A stretch of 64,000 bases of DNA from Pseudomonas sp. R37(2017) (GCF_002113375.1 NZ_NEHO01000023.1:1-64000), one strand, 5' to 3'; shown: positions 32,469-41,616, counted from the first letter of the stretch. Numbers and translations are program-made. Notes: generated by a model from the sequence alone, not told the origin.

Positions 32469-32569
32469 TGTAGGAGCGAGCATGCTCGCGATGAACGTCA
32501 ACGATAACGCGTGCTGCCTGAATGCCCGCGCTGTCCTGGCGTTTTTCGCGAGCATGCTCGCTCCTACAG
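32469..32569. repeat. REPIN (inverted REP pair), copy 2
   Basis: TGTAGGAGCGAGCATGCTCGCG and its inverted partner CGCGAGCATGCTCGCTCCTAC enclose a spacer almost identical to that of copy 1, including AACGTCAACGATAACGCG. This suggests recent duplication. Confidence 0.85.
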
Positions 32570-32594
32570 GGGAATGCATGTGCTTCAAAGGACA

Positions 32595-32885
32595 GGCCGG
32601 CCGGTCGGCCGCCTCGCTTTGCTTTTGCTGTTGATCTTCTTGCCCCATCGAGAGGCCGAGTGGAGGTTCTGCGCAGTGGGCAACCCGGCATGGATGCCGG
32701 GTTAGCCGCCCTCGGCCATGGATGGCCGATGGCGGCGGGCCCACGGAGCAGGACCGGAGCGAGGGTATGCCGAGCCTTGGCGAGGCACCGAACGAAAGGG
32801 GCAAGAGCCCTTGGTTACTTGGGGCCGGGCGGCGTTCCGCTTTTCCAAGTAACTCGCCGTAAGGGCGAAACCACAGGTGGCCGTT
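32595..32885. repeat. Dispersed repeat, copy 2 with extension
   Basis: Matches 22741-22922 over its first ~205 bp, then continues for about 85 bp (aagagcccttggttacttgg ... ccaagtaactcgccg). The extension includes an inverted repeat gttacttgg / ccaagtaac. Copy 1 lacks the extension, so it is either a truncated copy or a shorter subtype. Confidence 0.7.
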
Positions 32886-32928
32886 ACCGCAGCAACGGAT
32901 ATGTACACCATCAAAATACGCGTCGCCT

Positions 32929-33945
32929 TCAATTGGGGTCCAGCAACCCACCGCTCCAGTTACGCGACACCCGGCTGCCGGTGAATTTCGCCACGCCCAT
33001 GCCCTGGGCTATCAGCCGGTCACGATAGCGCGTCACCAGGCGCCCGGCTTGCTCGGCATGCAGCACCACTTCGGAGGACGGGTCGCCCGGGCGCCCGAGG
33101 ATTCGCGCAAAGCGCTGGCCCTCCTCGACAAATTCTCCCAGTTCCTTTTCGAAGATCAGCACGCCGGGTTGCGGCGCGATGATGGTCTCCATGTGGCCCA
33201 TTTCCACGGGTTCGACGGGCCAATCCGCAGGCGCCACGTATTCATCGATGACGCCGTAACCGCACAGCCAGTTGTACAGCCCATTGGCATCCGATTCGGC
33301 AAAGCGATCGCTGACATCGCCCTGCCCGCGCAGCTCCAGGGTGGCCGCCATGCGGTGCTCGGTGAGGCCTTCACGCAACCACGGGGCGATGATGGTTTCC
33401 TCGAAGGAGCCATCGCCGCCGTCATCCCAGATGATCGCCACGTCCATCTTCATCGCCGCCGCCAGTTCGCGACCACGGGGCCAGAAACTGCGGTGGACGT
33501 AGAGGTATGGCAAGGCCTCGTCGTCGGTGTGCAGATCGAGCATCACATCGGCCGGAGCGGCCAGTTGCACCAGTTTCTTTTGCCATTGCTGAACGCAGGT
33601 CGAAGGTCGTTCCATGGCCGCCGACTGGTCGAACGCACGATTGAAGTTATGCCCCGTGGCATCGTGATAGCGGCCGAGAATCCGCCCCTGGCGAAATTGC
33701 CCGATGCCCAGCGGATTGGCCTGCGGCACGACGGTGACGGTGCCCTTGAGTCGGCCCTGGATCTCGGCGTTTTGCAGCCGTTGCATCAACAGGTGCAGGA
33801 CCAGCATCCCGGCGATCTCATCGGCATGTACGCCGGCTTGCAGGTGCACGTTGGGCCCGCTGCCATCGCCTGCATAACGCCAGGCTCCGACCCGCACGGC
33901 GTCACCGTTGTTGTTGCGAACACTGAACGAAATATCCTGGGGCAT
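32929..33945 (-). CDS. Succinylglutamate desuccinylase/aspartoacylase (M14-like) family hydrolase
   Basis: A 338-residue zinc deacylase. The zinc ligands are HADE near residue 40 (VHADEIAG) and the later His in VMLDLHTDDEALPY; Arg/Asn substrate residues occur in GHNFNRAF. A C-terminal beta-barrel follows (EKELGEFVEEGQRFARILG). It hydrolyses an amide-linked acyl group; substrate unknown. Its neighbourhood (amino-acid importer and AruH-like aminotransferase) suggests deacylation of an N-acyl amino acid. It converges toward the dispersed repeat and is divergent from the TetR gene. Confidence 0.83.
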   Translation of the reverse strand: MPQDISFSVRNNNGDAVRVGAWRYAGDGSGPNVHLQAGVHADEIAGMLVLHLLMQRLQNAEIQGRLKGTVTVVPQANPLGIGQFRQGRILGRYHDATGHNFNRAFDQSAAMERPSTCVQQWQKKLVQLAAPADVMLDLHTDDEALPYLYVHRSFWPRGRELAAAMKMDVAIIWDDGGDGSFEETIIAPWLREGLTEHRMAATLELRGQGDVSDRFAESDANGLYNWLCGYGVIDEYVAPADWPVEPVEMGHMETIIAPQPGVLIFEKELGEFVEEGQRFARILGRPGDPSSEVVLHAEQAGRLVTRYRDRLIAQGMGVAKFTGSRVSRNWSGGLLDPN

Positions 33946-34063
33946 TGGCTTTCCCTCCCGTCATGAACGTTGAAAAAACGCTGTATCGCTGCTGTCGAGG
34001 CTGGAGATTGAACAGACGTTCAACTAAGCTCGACTGCGTGGAACCTCACCCAAGGACAGCCTA

Positions 34064-34699
34064 GTGACAACCGTTGCCCCGAAAAACCGCCGCGCCGAAC
34101 CCGATGACCGCCGCGAAATGCTGGTGGCCGCGACCCTTCGCTGTCTGAGCCGCGATGGTCACGCCGGCATTTCCGTGCGACGCATCGCCACCGAAGCCGG
34201 CGTTTCGGTCGGTCTGCTCAATCATCATTTCGGCAGCATCGATGCCCTGATCGCCGACACCTATCAGAAGCTCGCCATCGAGCTGACCACCGCCCTGCAA
34301 CACGAAATCGAACAAGCCGGAACCCCCGCGCAAAAGATGGACGCGTTCCTCGTCGGCTCGTTTTCCCCCAGGGTCATGGACCCGAAACTGCTCGGCGTGT
34401 GGGTGGTGTTCTGGAGCCTGATCCGTCACTCCGAACACGTCAGTCAGTCCCATGAAAAAAGCTACCGGGCCTACATCGACCTGCTCCGCCAATTGCTCGA
34501 CGAATTGGCCGCCAGCGAAGGCTTCGTGATCCACGACACGCGCCTGGCCGCCATCGGCCTATCGGCGATGCTCGACGGTCTCTGGCTCGAGTGGTGCCTG
34601 AACCCCGAGACCTTCAGCGCCGCCAACGGACTGCATATCTGCCGTTGCTGGATAAAGGGGCTGCGAAACGGAGCATTCGGCACCGACGACGTCCTGTGA
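34064..34699 (+). CDS. TetR family regulator (BetI-like)
   Basis: A 211-residue TetR regulator. The HTH is RREMLVAATLRCLSRDGHAG, then ISVRRIATEAGVSVGLLNHHFGS. The C-terminal part (LGVWVVFWSLIRH, YRAYIDLLRQLLDEL, LDGLWLEWCLNP) is of the BetI type. GTG start at 34064 with AAGGA upstream. Likely represses the hydrolase and transport genes around it. Its last 141 bp overlap the EamA transporter gene on the other strand. Confidence 0.88.
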   Translation: MTTVAPKNRRAEPDDRREMLVAATLRCLSRDGHAGISVRRIATEAGVSVGLLNHHFGSIDALIADTYQKLAIELTTALQHEIEQAGTPAQKMDAFLVGSFSPRVMDPKLLGVWVVFWSLIRHSEHVSQSHEKSYRAYIDLLRQLLDELAASEGFVIHDTRLAAIGLSAMLDGLWLEWCLNPETFSAANGLHICRCWIKGLRNGAFGTDDVL

Positions 34700-35563
34700 C
34701 GCATGCCGGCCGAAGATCATCGCCAGGGTGCCACTGACCGCGATCAACCCGGCACCGATCATCAGCGAGGTGTCCATCAACGTGCCCCACACCAGGCTCG
34801 ACAAGGCAAACGCCCAGATCAGCCCGGTGTACTCGAACGGCGCGAGCAAGGTCGCGGTGGCGCGGCGGAAACTGGCGAACAACAGGAACTGGCCGATGCC
34901 GCCCACCAGGCCCGCGCCGAGCATGCCCAGCCAGGCGGGTGTCGGCGATGGCGTATGGGCCCACGGCAGGGCAAGCGCCATGCAAATCACAAACACCACG
35001 TTGGTGATCAGCATCTGCTCCAGCACCGAGGTCTGTTCATCCACCTGACGCAACTGGATGTAGGTGAACGCCCAGCACATCGCCGCCAGCAGGGTCAGCA
35101 CAATGGGCAACGGATCGGTCATGTTGTCGGGACGACAGGCAATGACCACCCCGACAAAACCGACGAGCAGGCTGAACCACTGCCAGCCGCTGGCGCGCTC
35201 CTTGAGAATCACCGCCGCCAGCACCGTGACCATGATCGGCGCGGAAAAGTACAACGTGGTCATCTCGGCCAGGGTCAGGTCCCGGGCCGCCGTGTAGTAC
35301 AGCACCCAGGCGACAATCGACAGCAAACCGCGCACCACCAGCAGGCGCCGGCTCGGCGAGCGCCAGGCCCGCTGCACCAGGCGCAGGCGCCCCGCCAGCA
35401 CCACCGCGGCGACCACCACCAGGCTGCGCCAGAACAGGATGGTCACCACCGAATAGTCGGCCACCAACCATTTGATGACCGCGTCCTGCAGCGCCAGGAA
35501 CGCATAGCCCAGGGTGCACAGACCAATGCCCTGCAGCGAGCGGTCGACGGTCGACGAACGCAT
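34559..35563 (-). CDS. EamA/DMT family transporter
   Basis: A 334-residue protein with ten hydrophobic helices in two EamA repeats (LGYAFLALQDAVIKWLVADY and LLAAMCWAFTYIQLRQV), YYTAARDLTLAEMTTLYFSAPIMV between. The start MRSSTVDRS at 35563 overlaps the stop of the permease gene (TGATG); an upstream extension would read through that gene. About 45 C-terminal residues after IFGRHASQD overlap the TetR gene. Probable amino-acid or metabolite exporter of the operon. Confidence 0.85.
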   Translation of the reverse strand: MRSSTVDRSLQGIGLCTLGYAFLALQDAVIKWLVADYSVVTILFWRSLVVVAAVVLAGRLRLVQRAWRSPSRRLLVVRGLLSIVAWVLYYTAARDLTLAEMTTLYFSAPIMVTVLAAVILKERASGWQWFSLLVGFVGVVIACRPDNMTDPLPIVLTLLAAMCWAFTYIQLRQVDEQTSVLEQMLITNVVFVICMALALPWAHTPSPTPAWLGMLGAGLVGGIGQFLLFASFRRATATLLAPFEYTGLIWAFALSSLVWGTLMDTSLMIGAGLIAVSGTLAMIFGRHASQDVVGAECSVSQPLYPATADMQSVGGAEGLGVQAPLEPETVEHRR

Positions 35564-36261
35564 CAGGCCGACCTGCGCACGGGCGTCCCGCGCCGCTCGG
35601 CAAAGGCAAACAGCGCTTCGATCAGGAACGTCAGGCAGACGTAGACCCCGGCCACCAGCAACAAGGGTTCGTACACTTGCAGGGTTTGCGCGCGGACCAC
35701 GTTGGCGGCACCGAGCAGATCGATCACGGCAATGGTCGAGGCCAGCGCCGTGGACTTGAGCAGCATCACGGTTTCCCCGGCCAGGGTCGGCAGCAACAGG
35801 CGCAAGGCCCGGGGCAAGCGCACCCGCAACAGGGACTGGCGCGCGGTCATGCCAAAGGCCGAAGCCGCTTCCATTTCGCCTTTGGGTACCGCCAGCAGGC
35901 CACCGCGAATCACTTCGCCGACATAAGCCCCCACCGACACCACCAGGGCGAACACGATGTACCAGTAACCGTCGCGCAGGTACGGCCATAGAAAGCTGCC
36001 GCGAATCAGCGGGAACTGGGCAAACAGGCTGCCCAGGCCGTAGTAGAAAATGTAGATCTGGATCAGCAACGGCGTGCCGCGGGTGACGCTGGTATAGAAC
36101 AGGCTGACCTTGGCGATCACCCTGTTTTTCGAGATCCGCGCCAGCGCCACGAAAACCGCGAGGACAAACCCGAACAAACTGGCGATCGACAGGATCGCCA
36201 GGGTGGTTTGCAGTCCCCGGCCCAACAGTGCCGCGTATTCAACTATCCACGCTGGAATCAT
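35563..36261 (-). CDS. Amino-acid ABC transporter permease (HisM/AotM-like)
   Basis: A 232-residue inner-membrane permease with the GltK/HisM pattern: five TM helices, TRGTPLLIQIYIFYYGL and the EAA loop EMEAASAFGMTARQSLLRVRLPRALRLLLP that contacts the ATPase. It works with the second permease, the binding protein and the ATPase domain of the fusion protein in the same operon. Its ATG lies 18 bp past the previous permease's stop. Confidence 0.9.
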   Translation of the reverse strand: MIPAWIVEYAALLGRGLQTTLAILSIASLFGFVLAVFVALARISKNRVIAKVSLFYTSVTRGTPLLIQIYIFYYGLGSLFAQFPLIRGSFLWPYLRDGYWYIVFALVVSVGAYVGEVIRGGLLAVPKGEMEAASAFGMTARQSLLRVRLPRALRLLLPTLAGETVMLLKSTALASTIAVIDLLGAANVVRAQTLQVYEPLLLVAGVYVCLTFLIEALFAFAERRGTPVRRSA

Positions 36262-36279
36262 TTCATTCTCTCTGCCGGT

Positions 36280-36993
36280 TCAGTCAACAAGAGGCATCCA
36301 GCGACGAATGCGTCGCTCCAACCGTCCCGAAAGATAGTTCGACGCCAATGTCACCGCGTAATACAACGCGGCGGCCGTGAGGTAGAACAACAGATAGTGG
36401 CGCGTCGAACCCGCGCCTTGCTTGGCGGTGTACAGCAGCTCGTTGGTGCCGACCACGCTGATCAGCGCGCTGTCCTTGATCAGGTTGATCCACAGGTTGG
36501 CCATCCCGGCCATGGCGTAAGGCGCCATGATCGGCAGCGTGACCCGGCGGAACAGCCCGAAACCGTTCAGCCCGAACGCCTTGGCCGCTTCGATCTGGCC
36601 GAAGGGAATCGCCTGGATCGCCGCGCGGAAAATCTCCGAGGCGTAGGCCCCCTGCACCAGCCCCAGCACCACGATGGCCGCCAGCGGACCGCTGACATCC
36701 ACCACGCCGTAGCCGAGCCGGGTCATCAGCGAATTGAGGAGCATGGAGCCGACGTAGTACAGCAACAGGATCAGCAGCAACTCCGGAACCGCGCGGAACA
36801 AGGTGGTGTAACCGCGCATCAGTGCGGCAATCGGCTTCGGCGCGCCAAGCTTGAGGCATGCCACCACCAGCCCGATGACCAACCCGAGCACAAAGGCCCC
36901 GGCGGAAATCTGCAGGGTCATCCAGAGCCCCTTCAACAGCGCACCGCCCCATCCCTGTTCGGTGAAATTGATCAGATCGAACATTGCCGGCAT
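36280..36993 (-). CDS. Amino-acid ABC transporter permease (HisQ/AotQ-like)
   Basis: A 237-residue permease with FRAVPELLLILLLYYVG and the EAA loop GQIEAAKAFGLNGFGLFRRVTLP. The ATG at 36993 has GGAG 6 nt before it; the longer frame would run into the REPIN. It pairs with the permease at 35563 as the two membrane subunits of a polar amino-acid importer. A REPIN separates it from the binding-protein gene. Confidence 0.9.
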   Translation of the reverse strand: MPAMFDLINFTEQGWGGALLKGLWMTLQISAGAFVLGLVIGLVVACLKLGAPKPIAALMRGYTTLFRAVPELLLILLLYYVGSMLLNSLMTRLGYGVVDVSGPLAAIVVLGLVQGAYASEIFRAAIQAIPFGQIEAAKAFGLNGFGLFRRVTLPIMAPYAMAGMANLWINLIKDSALISVVGTNELLYTAKQGAGSTRHYLLFYLTAAALYYAVTLASNYLSGRLERRIRRWMPLVD

Positions 36994-37022
36994 TTCAGTC
37001 TCCAGTTGGCGGACACGGTCCC

Positions 37023-37128
37023 CTGTAGGAGCGAGCATGCTCGCGATAGCGGTATGCCAGTCGACATCAATGTTGAATGTCGATCCGCATTCGTCGGATC
37101 GCCGCCCGGAGCATGCTCGCTCCTACAG
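37023..37128. repeat. REPIN inside the amino-acid transport operon
   Basis: CTGTAGGAGCGAGCATGCTCGCGA and GAGCATGCTCGCTCCTACAG are inverted arms around a spacer that differs from copies 1 and 2. It contains an internal imperfect inverted repeat (cgacatcaatg / cgatccgcattcgtcggatcg). It lies between the substrate-binding-protein gene and the first permease, where it may lower downstream expression. Confidence 0.85.
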
Positions 37129-37146
37129 GGGATTGCGTTCAACTCA

Positions 37147-37929
37147 TCAGAACGCAGGCTTCACGCTGGTGCCGAAGTAGCTCTGGGACAGGTCCTCATA
37201 GTCCTTGCTCGCCAGCAGTTCCTGGATGGCCTTGTCGAGTTTGGCCTTGAGTTCGGTGTCGTCCTTGCGCAAACCGGCGCCCACGCCTTTGCCGAAGATC
37301 GGGTCATAGGGCACGGTGCCGAGGTAGGCCAGGTCCTTGGCATCCGGGGTTTTGACGAACGAAGCCATGGCGGTGCCGTCGGCCATCATCAGGTCGATGC
37401 GCCCGGCAATCAGGTCAGCGTTGGCCGAGTCCTGGGTGTCGTAGTACTTGACGTCGGCAATTTTTTCGTAGTAGGCCTTCAGGTAGCTGGCGCTCACGGT
37501 GGAGTTCTGTACGCCGATGATCTTGCCCTTGAGGTCATCCGGGTACTTCTTCACCGACGCCTCTTTCGGGCCGACGACGGCAATCGCCGAGTCGTAGTAA
37601 GCCTTGCTGAAGGCGATCTGTTTTTCGCGCTCTTCGGTCACCGACATCGAGGAAAAGATCACATCGATCTTCTTCGCCAGCAGCGACGGAATGATGCCGT
37701 CCCATGCCACTTCCTTGATCTCGCAGTCGGCTTTCATTTCGCTGCACAGCTTGTGGATCAGGTCGACTTCAAAACCCTTCCACTCGCCGTTGGCCTGTTT
37801 CTCGGTGTACGGCGGATAGGGTTCGGCTGCCACCGCGAAACGGATCGGCTGCGCCTGAGCGGCACTCATACCGACCAGCATCATGCAGGCCGCACCGGTC
37901 AACCAGTTTGCAAAACGTCGATTTCCCAT
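37147..37929 (-). CDS. Amino-acid ABC transporter substrate-binding protein
   Basis: A 260-residue periplasmic binding protein with a Sec signal (WLTGAACMMLVGMSAAQAQ, cut before QPIRFA). The family-3 SBP signature is visible: PPYTEKQANGEWKGFEVDLI, then KKIDVIFSSMSVTEEREKQIAFSKAYY and a second lobe with MADGTAMASFV. The set resembles lysine/arginine/ornithine-type (AotJ/ArgT) binding proteins. First dedicated importer gene after the fusion ATPase, 27 bp from it. Confidence 0.9.
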   Translation of the reverse strand: MGNRRFANWLTGAACMMLVGMSAAQAQPIRFAVAAEPYPPYTEKQANGEWKGFEVDLIHKLCSEMKADCEIKEVAWDGIIPSLLAKKIDVIFSSMSVTEEREKQIAFSKAYYDSAIAVVGPKEASVKKYPDDLKGKIIGVQNSTVSASYLKAYYEKIADVKYYDTQDSANADLIAGRIDLMMADGTAMASFVKTPDAKDLAYLGTVPYDPIFGKGVGAGLRKDDTELKAKLDKAIQELLASKDYEDLSQSYFGTSVKPAF

Positions 37930-37956
37930 GTTGTTTTCCCGTCTTTTTATGATGAG

Positions 37957-39960
37957 TTAGCGAGTCTGATGAGCGTTGACGAATTGCCGGCAACGCTCGC
38001 TGCGTGGGTGTACGAACACTTCGTCCGGCGAACCGGTTTCCTCGATCAGCCCTTGATGCAGGAAGGCGACTTTGGAAGAGACATCGCGTGCGAACGCCAT
38101 TTCATGAGTCACCAGGATCATGGTCCGGCCTTCTTCGGCGAGGGAGCGGATCACCCGCAGCACTTCCCCGACCAGTTCCGGGTCGAGTGCCGAGGTGGGT
38201 TCATCGAACAGCATGACCTTGGGCCGCATGGCCAGGGCCCGGGCGATGGCCACCCGTTGTTGCTGTCCCCCGGAGAGAAACGCCGGGTACTCGTTGCGCT
38301 TGGCCGCCAGCCCCACGCGCTCGAGCAGCGCTTCGGCCCGTTCGGTGGCCTCCGCCCGGCTTTCACGCAGGACCTGGGTCGGCGCTTCGATGAGGTTTTC
38401 CAGCACCGTGCGATGGGGCCAGAGGTTGAAGTTCTGAAACACCATGCCCAGGCTGGACCTTATGCGCACAAGCTGCCTGGCGTCGGACACCAGCGGTGCG
38501 CCGGGACGATTCTGGTTCAGGTGAATGCTTTCGCCATCGACCAGGATGCGTCCCTGGTCCGGCACTTCGAGCATGTTGATGCAGCGCAGCAAGGTACTTT
38601 TGCCCGAGCCGCTGGCACCGATCAGGGAAATCACGTCGCCTTCGCGGGCCGTCAGGGAAACGCCCTTGAGCACTTCGATATTGCCGAAGCGCTTGTGCAG
38701 GCCATCGACCTCGATCATGGGTCTGGCGGCGACCGGTTCGACGGTCGCGGTGCTGGTCACCGTGCCTATCACCGGCCTCGGCGCTTCGCCGTCGAGTACC
38801 TGGACAAAGCCGCGAATGCGCTGGCAGGCCTGGGTCAGGCGCTCTTCGCTCAAGGTAAACGAAAGCCGCACGAACCCTTGGGCCGGTTCGCCGAATGCCG
38901 CCGCATCGAGCACCGAGACACCGGCCTCGCGCAGCAGACGCCAGGCGAACTCCAGCGAGGTCAGGCCGGTGCCGCGCACATCCACCAGCACGAACATCCC
39001 GGCATCGGGTTCGAGCACGCTGATGCCCGGGCAATCGGCCAGGCCGGACACCACCAGATCGCGGCGCCGGCGATAGATCTCGCGCATGCCGTGGGTGACT
39101 TCGTCATGGGACTGCACGGCCTTGAGCGCCGCTTCCATGACGAAGCCGGGCAAGCCGTACAGCATGCTCAACACCAGGGTTTCGACATGATTGACCAGGG
39201 CTTCATTGGCCAGAATCCAGCCGATGCGCCAACCGGTCATGGCATGGGATTTGGACAGGCTGCCGATCACCACGCAGCGCTCGGCCATCCCCGGCAACGC
39301 CGCCAGGCTTTGGTGTTCACGCTCGTAGGCGAGGCTCTCGTAGACCTCGTCCACCACCACCCACAGGTCATGGGCGATGGCGAGGTCGGCGATGGCCTGC
39401 AGTTCTTCGCGACCGAGGACCACGCCGGTGGGGTTGTTCGGGTTGGAGAAGAACATCGCCCGGGTACGCGGGGTAATGGCCTTGGCCAATACAGCGGCAT
39501 CCAGGCGGAAACCCGAATCCGCCGCACAGGGCACCCGCACCAGCGTGGCGCCGGACGCCTTGAGCGTGGCTTCGTAGGTGACGTACATCGGATCGAAGGC
39601 GATCACCTCGTCACCGGCACCGAGCAGGCACATCGAGGTGGCGAACAAGGCGTTCTGCGCACCGGCGGTGAGAATGACGTTCGACGCCTGCAGTTCGCGG
39701 TCGATCAGTCGGCTGTAGCGACCGGCAATGGCCTCGCGCAAAGCCTGGCGACCGGCGATTTCGGTGTAGTGGGTATCCCCTTCGCGCAAGGCGTGGATGG
39801 CGGCATCGGTAATGAAGTCGGGGGTGGGGAAATCCGGGTCGCCGACACTGAGGATGATCACGTCCTCGCCATTGCGCTGTGCGGCATTGGCCGCGTAGTG
39901 AATATCCCAGGCGGCAACGCCCTGGCCACTGATCCGCTCAACAAAGGGTGAAAACCGCAT
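37957..39960 (-). CDS. Fusion of AruH-like aminotransferase and amino-acid ABC transporter ATPase
   Basis: A 667-residue single polypeptide. Residues 1-390 are a class I/II PLP aminotransferase: SVGDPDFPTPDF, NPNNPTGVVLG, VDEVYESLAYE and the PLP lysine Lys237 in SLSKSHAMTGWRIGW. This closely recalls arginine:pyruvate transaminase AruH. Residues 391-414 are a linker. Residues 415-667 are an ABC ATPase with Walker A GASGSGKST (448-456), Q-loop FQNFNLWPHRT, signature LSGGQQQRVAIARA (562-575), Walker B VMLFDEP and H-loop VTHEMAFA. The frame is continuous, so the fusion is real in this assembly. It would link import to transamination of the same amino acid, probably a basic one (inference). Confidence 0.9.
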   Translation of the reverse strand: MRFSPFVERISGQGVAAWDIHYAANAAQRNGEDVIILSVGDPDFPTPDFITDAAIHALREGDTHYTEIAGRQALREAIAGRYSRLIDRELQASNVILTAGAQNALFATSMCLLGAGDEVIAFDPMYVTYEATLKASGATLVRVPCAADSGFRLDAAVLAKAITPRTRAMFFSNPNNPTGVVLGREELQAIADLAIAHDLWVVVDEVYESLAYEREHQSLAALPGMAERCVVIGSLSKSHAMTGWRIGWILANEALVNHVETLVLSMLYGLPGFVMEAALKAVQSHDEVTHGMREIYRRRRDLVVSGLADCPGISVLEPDAGMFVLVDVRGTGLTSLEFAWRLLREAGVSVLDAAAFGEPAQGFVRLSFTLSEERLTQACQRIRGFVQVLDGEAPRPVIGTVTSTATVEPVAARPMIEVDGLHKRFGNIEVLKGVSLTAREGDVISLIGASGSGKSTLLRCINMLEVPDQGRILVDGESIHLNQNRPGAPLVSDARQLVRIRSSLGMVFQNFNLWPHRTVLENLIEAPTQVLRESRAEATERAEALLERVGLAAKRNEYPAFLSGGQQQRVAIARALAMRPKVMLFDEPTSALDPELVGEVLRVIRSLAEEGRTMILVTHEMAFARDVSSKVAFLHQGLIEETGSPDEVFVHPRSERCRQFVNAHQTR

Positions 39961-40116
39961 GCCAGTGCCTCGTTCGAATTGAAGAAACGCAAGCCCGCAA
40001 CCAGCCGGGGGAAGGTGGCCCCAACATAGTCGAGACTGAACACTCGTTCAATAGAAAACTCACAAGGCTTCGCGTTCAGCGCAAACAGGTCGTTTTCACG
40101 ACAGTCGCGCCGTTTT

Positions 40117-41517
40117 TCAGCACGAGGTTGCCGGGCGCCGGGAATCCCGTTGGCCGAGCGTGCCAATGACCAGCGCCACGACGATCAACACCGCCGCGAC
40201 AGCGAACGTGACCCGCATGCCCTGGGCGACAGCGTGCGGTTGTGCTTGCAGGATGTCGCCACCGGCCGTGGCGAAGGCGAACACCGCCCCCATCACCGAA
40301 GCCCCGGTGATCAACCCGAGGTTGCGTGACAGGCCGAGCACACCGGATATCACGCCACGTTGCTGCGGCGAAATGTCCGCCATCACGGCGGTGTTGTTCG
40401 CCGCCTGGAACAGCGCGTATCCGGCCGTAAGGACCACCAGCGGAATGAGGTAGCCGGGGACGCCGACGCTCGTCGGCACGGCGGGAAGGACGCACGCGCC
40501 AGTCAACATGACCAGCAGCCCGACCGTGCTTGAGCACTGCGCGCCCCATCGGTCGACCAGCCAACCGCACGGCATACCGGCCAATGCCGCCACCAGCGGC
40601 CCGACCGACATCACCAGACCGACACTCGCCGCGCTCAAACCCAGCGCGCCCGACAGATAGAACGGGCCGACGACCAGCGTCGCCATGACCACCGAGGTCA
40701 CCAGGGTACTCATGGCGAACCCGCAGCTCAGCCGCGGGTTGCGCAACATCGCCAGATTGACCAACGGCGACGCGGCCGTCTGCTCGACGAACACGAACAG
40801 AATCAGGCCGATCACCGCGACCAGCAGCAGCGCCGCATTGAGCGGGCCGAAGCTGCCGCGTCCAAGGGTCATTGCCAGTGCGTAAGCGGACAGGGTCAGG
40901 ACCAATACCAGCGTACCGAGCGTGTCGAAACCTGGCCGGGTGGAGGTCATTTCGTGGCGATCAACCGGCAAAAAGGCCCAGACCAGCCCCATCGCCAACA
41001 CACCCAAGGGCACATTGAGCAGAAAAATCCCCTGCCAGCCCATGTGGGCAATCATCAGGCCGCCGAGCGTTGGCCCCAGTGAGGTGCCAATCGCCGACAT
41101 TGTGCCGAGCACCCCCATGGCGCTGCCCATTTTTTCCTTGGGCACCGCCCCGCTCACCAGCGCCATGGTCAACGCCATCATGGTCGCCGCGCCGATGCCC
41201 TGTAAGGCCCGGGCGGCAATCAGCAACCACAGGTTGGGTGCCAGGGCGCAGAGGATCGAGGCGACGGTAAACACGGCGATGCCGACCAGCAGCAAGCGCC
41301 GCCGCCCCACGAGATCGCCGAGCCGACCGACGCTGACGATCAGCGCCGTGATGCTCAGCAAGTAAGCGAGCACTACCCACTGCACAGCCTGGAACGACGC
41401 TGAAAACGCCTCGGCCAGTGTCGGCAAGCCAACGTTGGCAATGCTGGTGCCCAGGGACGACAGCAGCATGGATAACGACAGGCTGGCCAAGGTTCCTCGT
41501 ATCGACAGGGATTTCAT
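40117..41517 (-). CDS. MFS transporter, DHA2 (EmrB/QacA) family
   Basis: A 466-residue drug:H+ antiporter with about 14 TM segments. Motif A GRLGDLVGRRRLLLVGI lies after TM2, and GLPTLAEAFSASFQAVQWVVLAYLL (TM1-2) and GPTLGGLMIAHMGWQGIFLLNVPLG (motif C) are typical of EmrB/QacA. No adaptor gene is beside it. It is divergent from the LysR gene at 41771, its likely regulator. Confidence 0.88.
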   Translation of the reverse strand: MKSLSIRGTLASLSLSMLLSSLGTSIANVGLPTLAEAFSASFQAVQWVVLAYLLSITALIVSVGRLGDLVGRRRLLLVGIAVFTVASILCALAPNLWLLIAARALQGIGAATMMALTMALVSGAVPKEKMGSAMGVLGTMSAIGTSLGPTLGGLMIAHMGWQGIFLLNVPLGVLAMGLVWAFLPVDRHEMTSTRPGFDTLGTLVLVLTLSAYALAMTLGRGSFGPLNAALLLVAVIGLILFVFVEQTAASPLVNLAMLRNPRLSCGFAMSTLVTSVVMATLVVGPFYLSGALGLSAASVGLVMSVGPLVAALAGMPCGWLVDRWGAQCSSTVGLLVMLTGACVLPAVPTSVGVPGYLIPLVVLTAGYALFQAANNTAVMADISPQQRGVISGVLGLSRNLGLITGASVMGAVFAFATAGGDILQAQPHAVAQGMRVTFAVAAVLIVVALVIGTLGQRDSRRPATSC

Positions 41518-41616
41518 TTCTCGCGACTCCGCAAACAGGTTGTCCGGAGCCTAAGCCTGGCCATAACATGGCGGAAGACGCAGCAGTTGCACGTTATTCA
41601 TGCACCAGACGCCACA

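Noticed and set aside
36208..39951. A 1247-codon open frame antisense to the transport operon
   Set aside because: It is low-complexity His/Arg/Gln-rich translation of the complement of GC-rich coding DNA and has no domain. The minus-strand genes beneath it have clear motifs.
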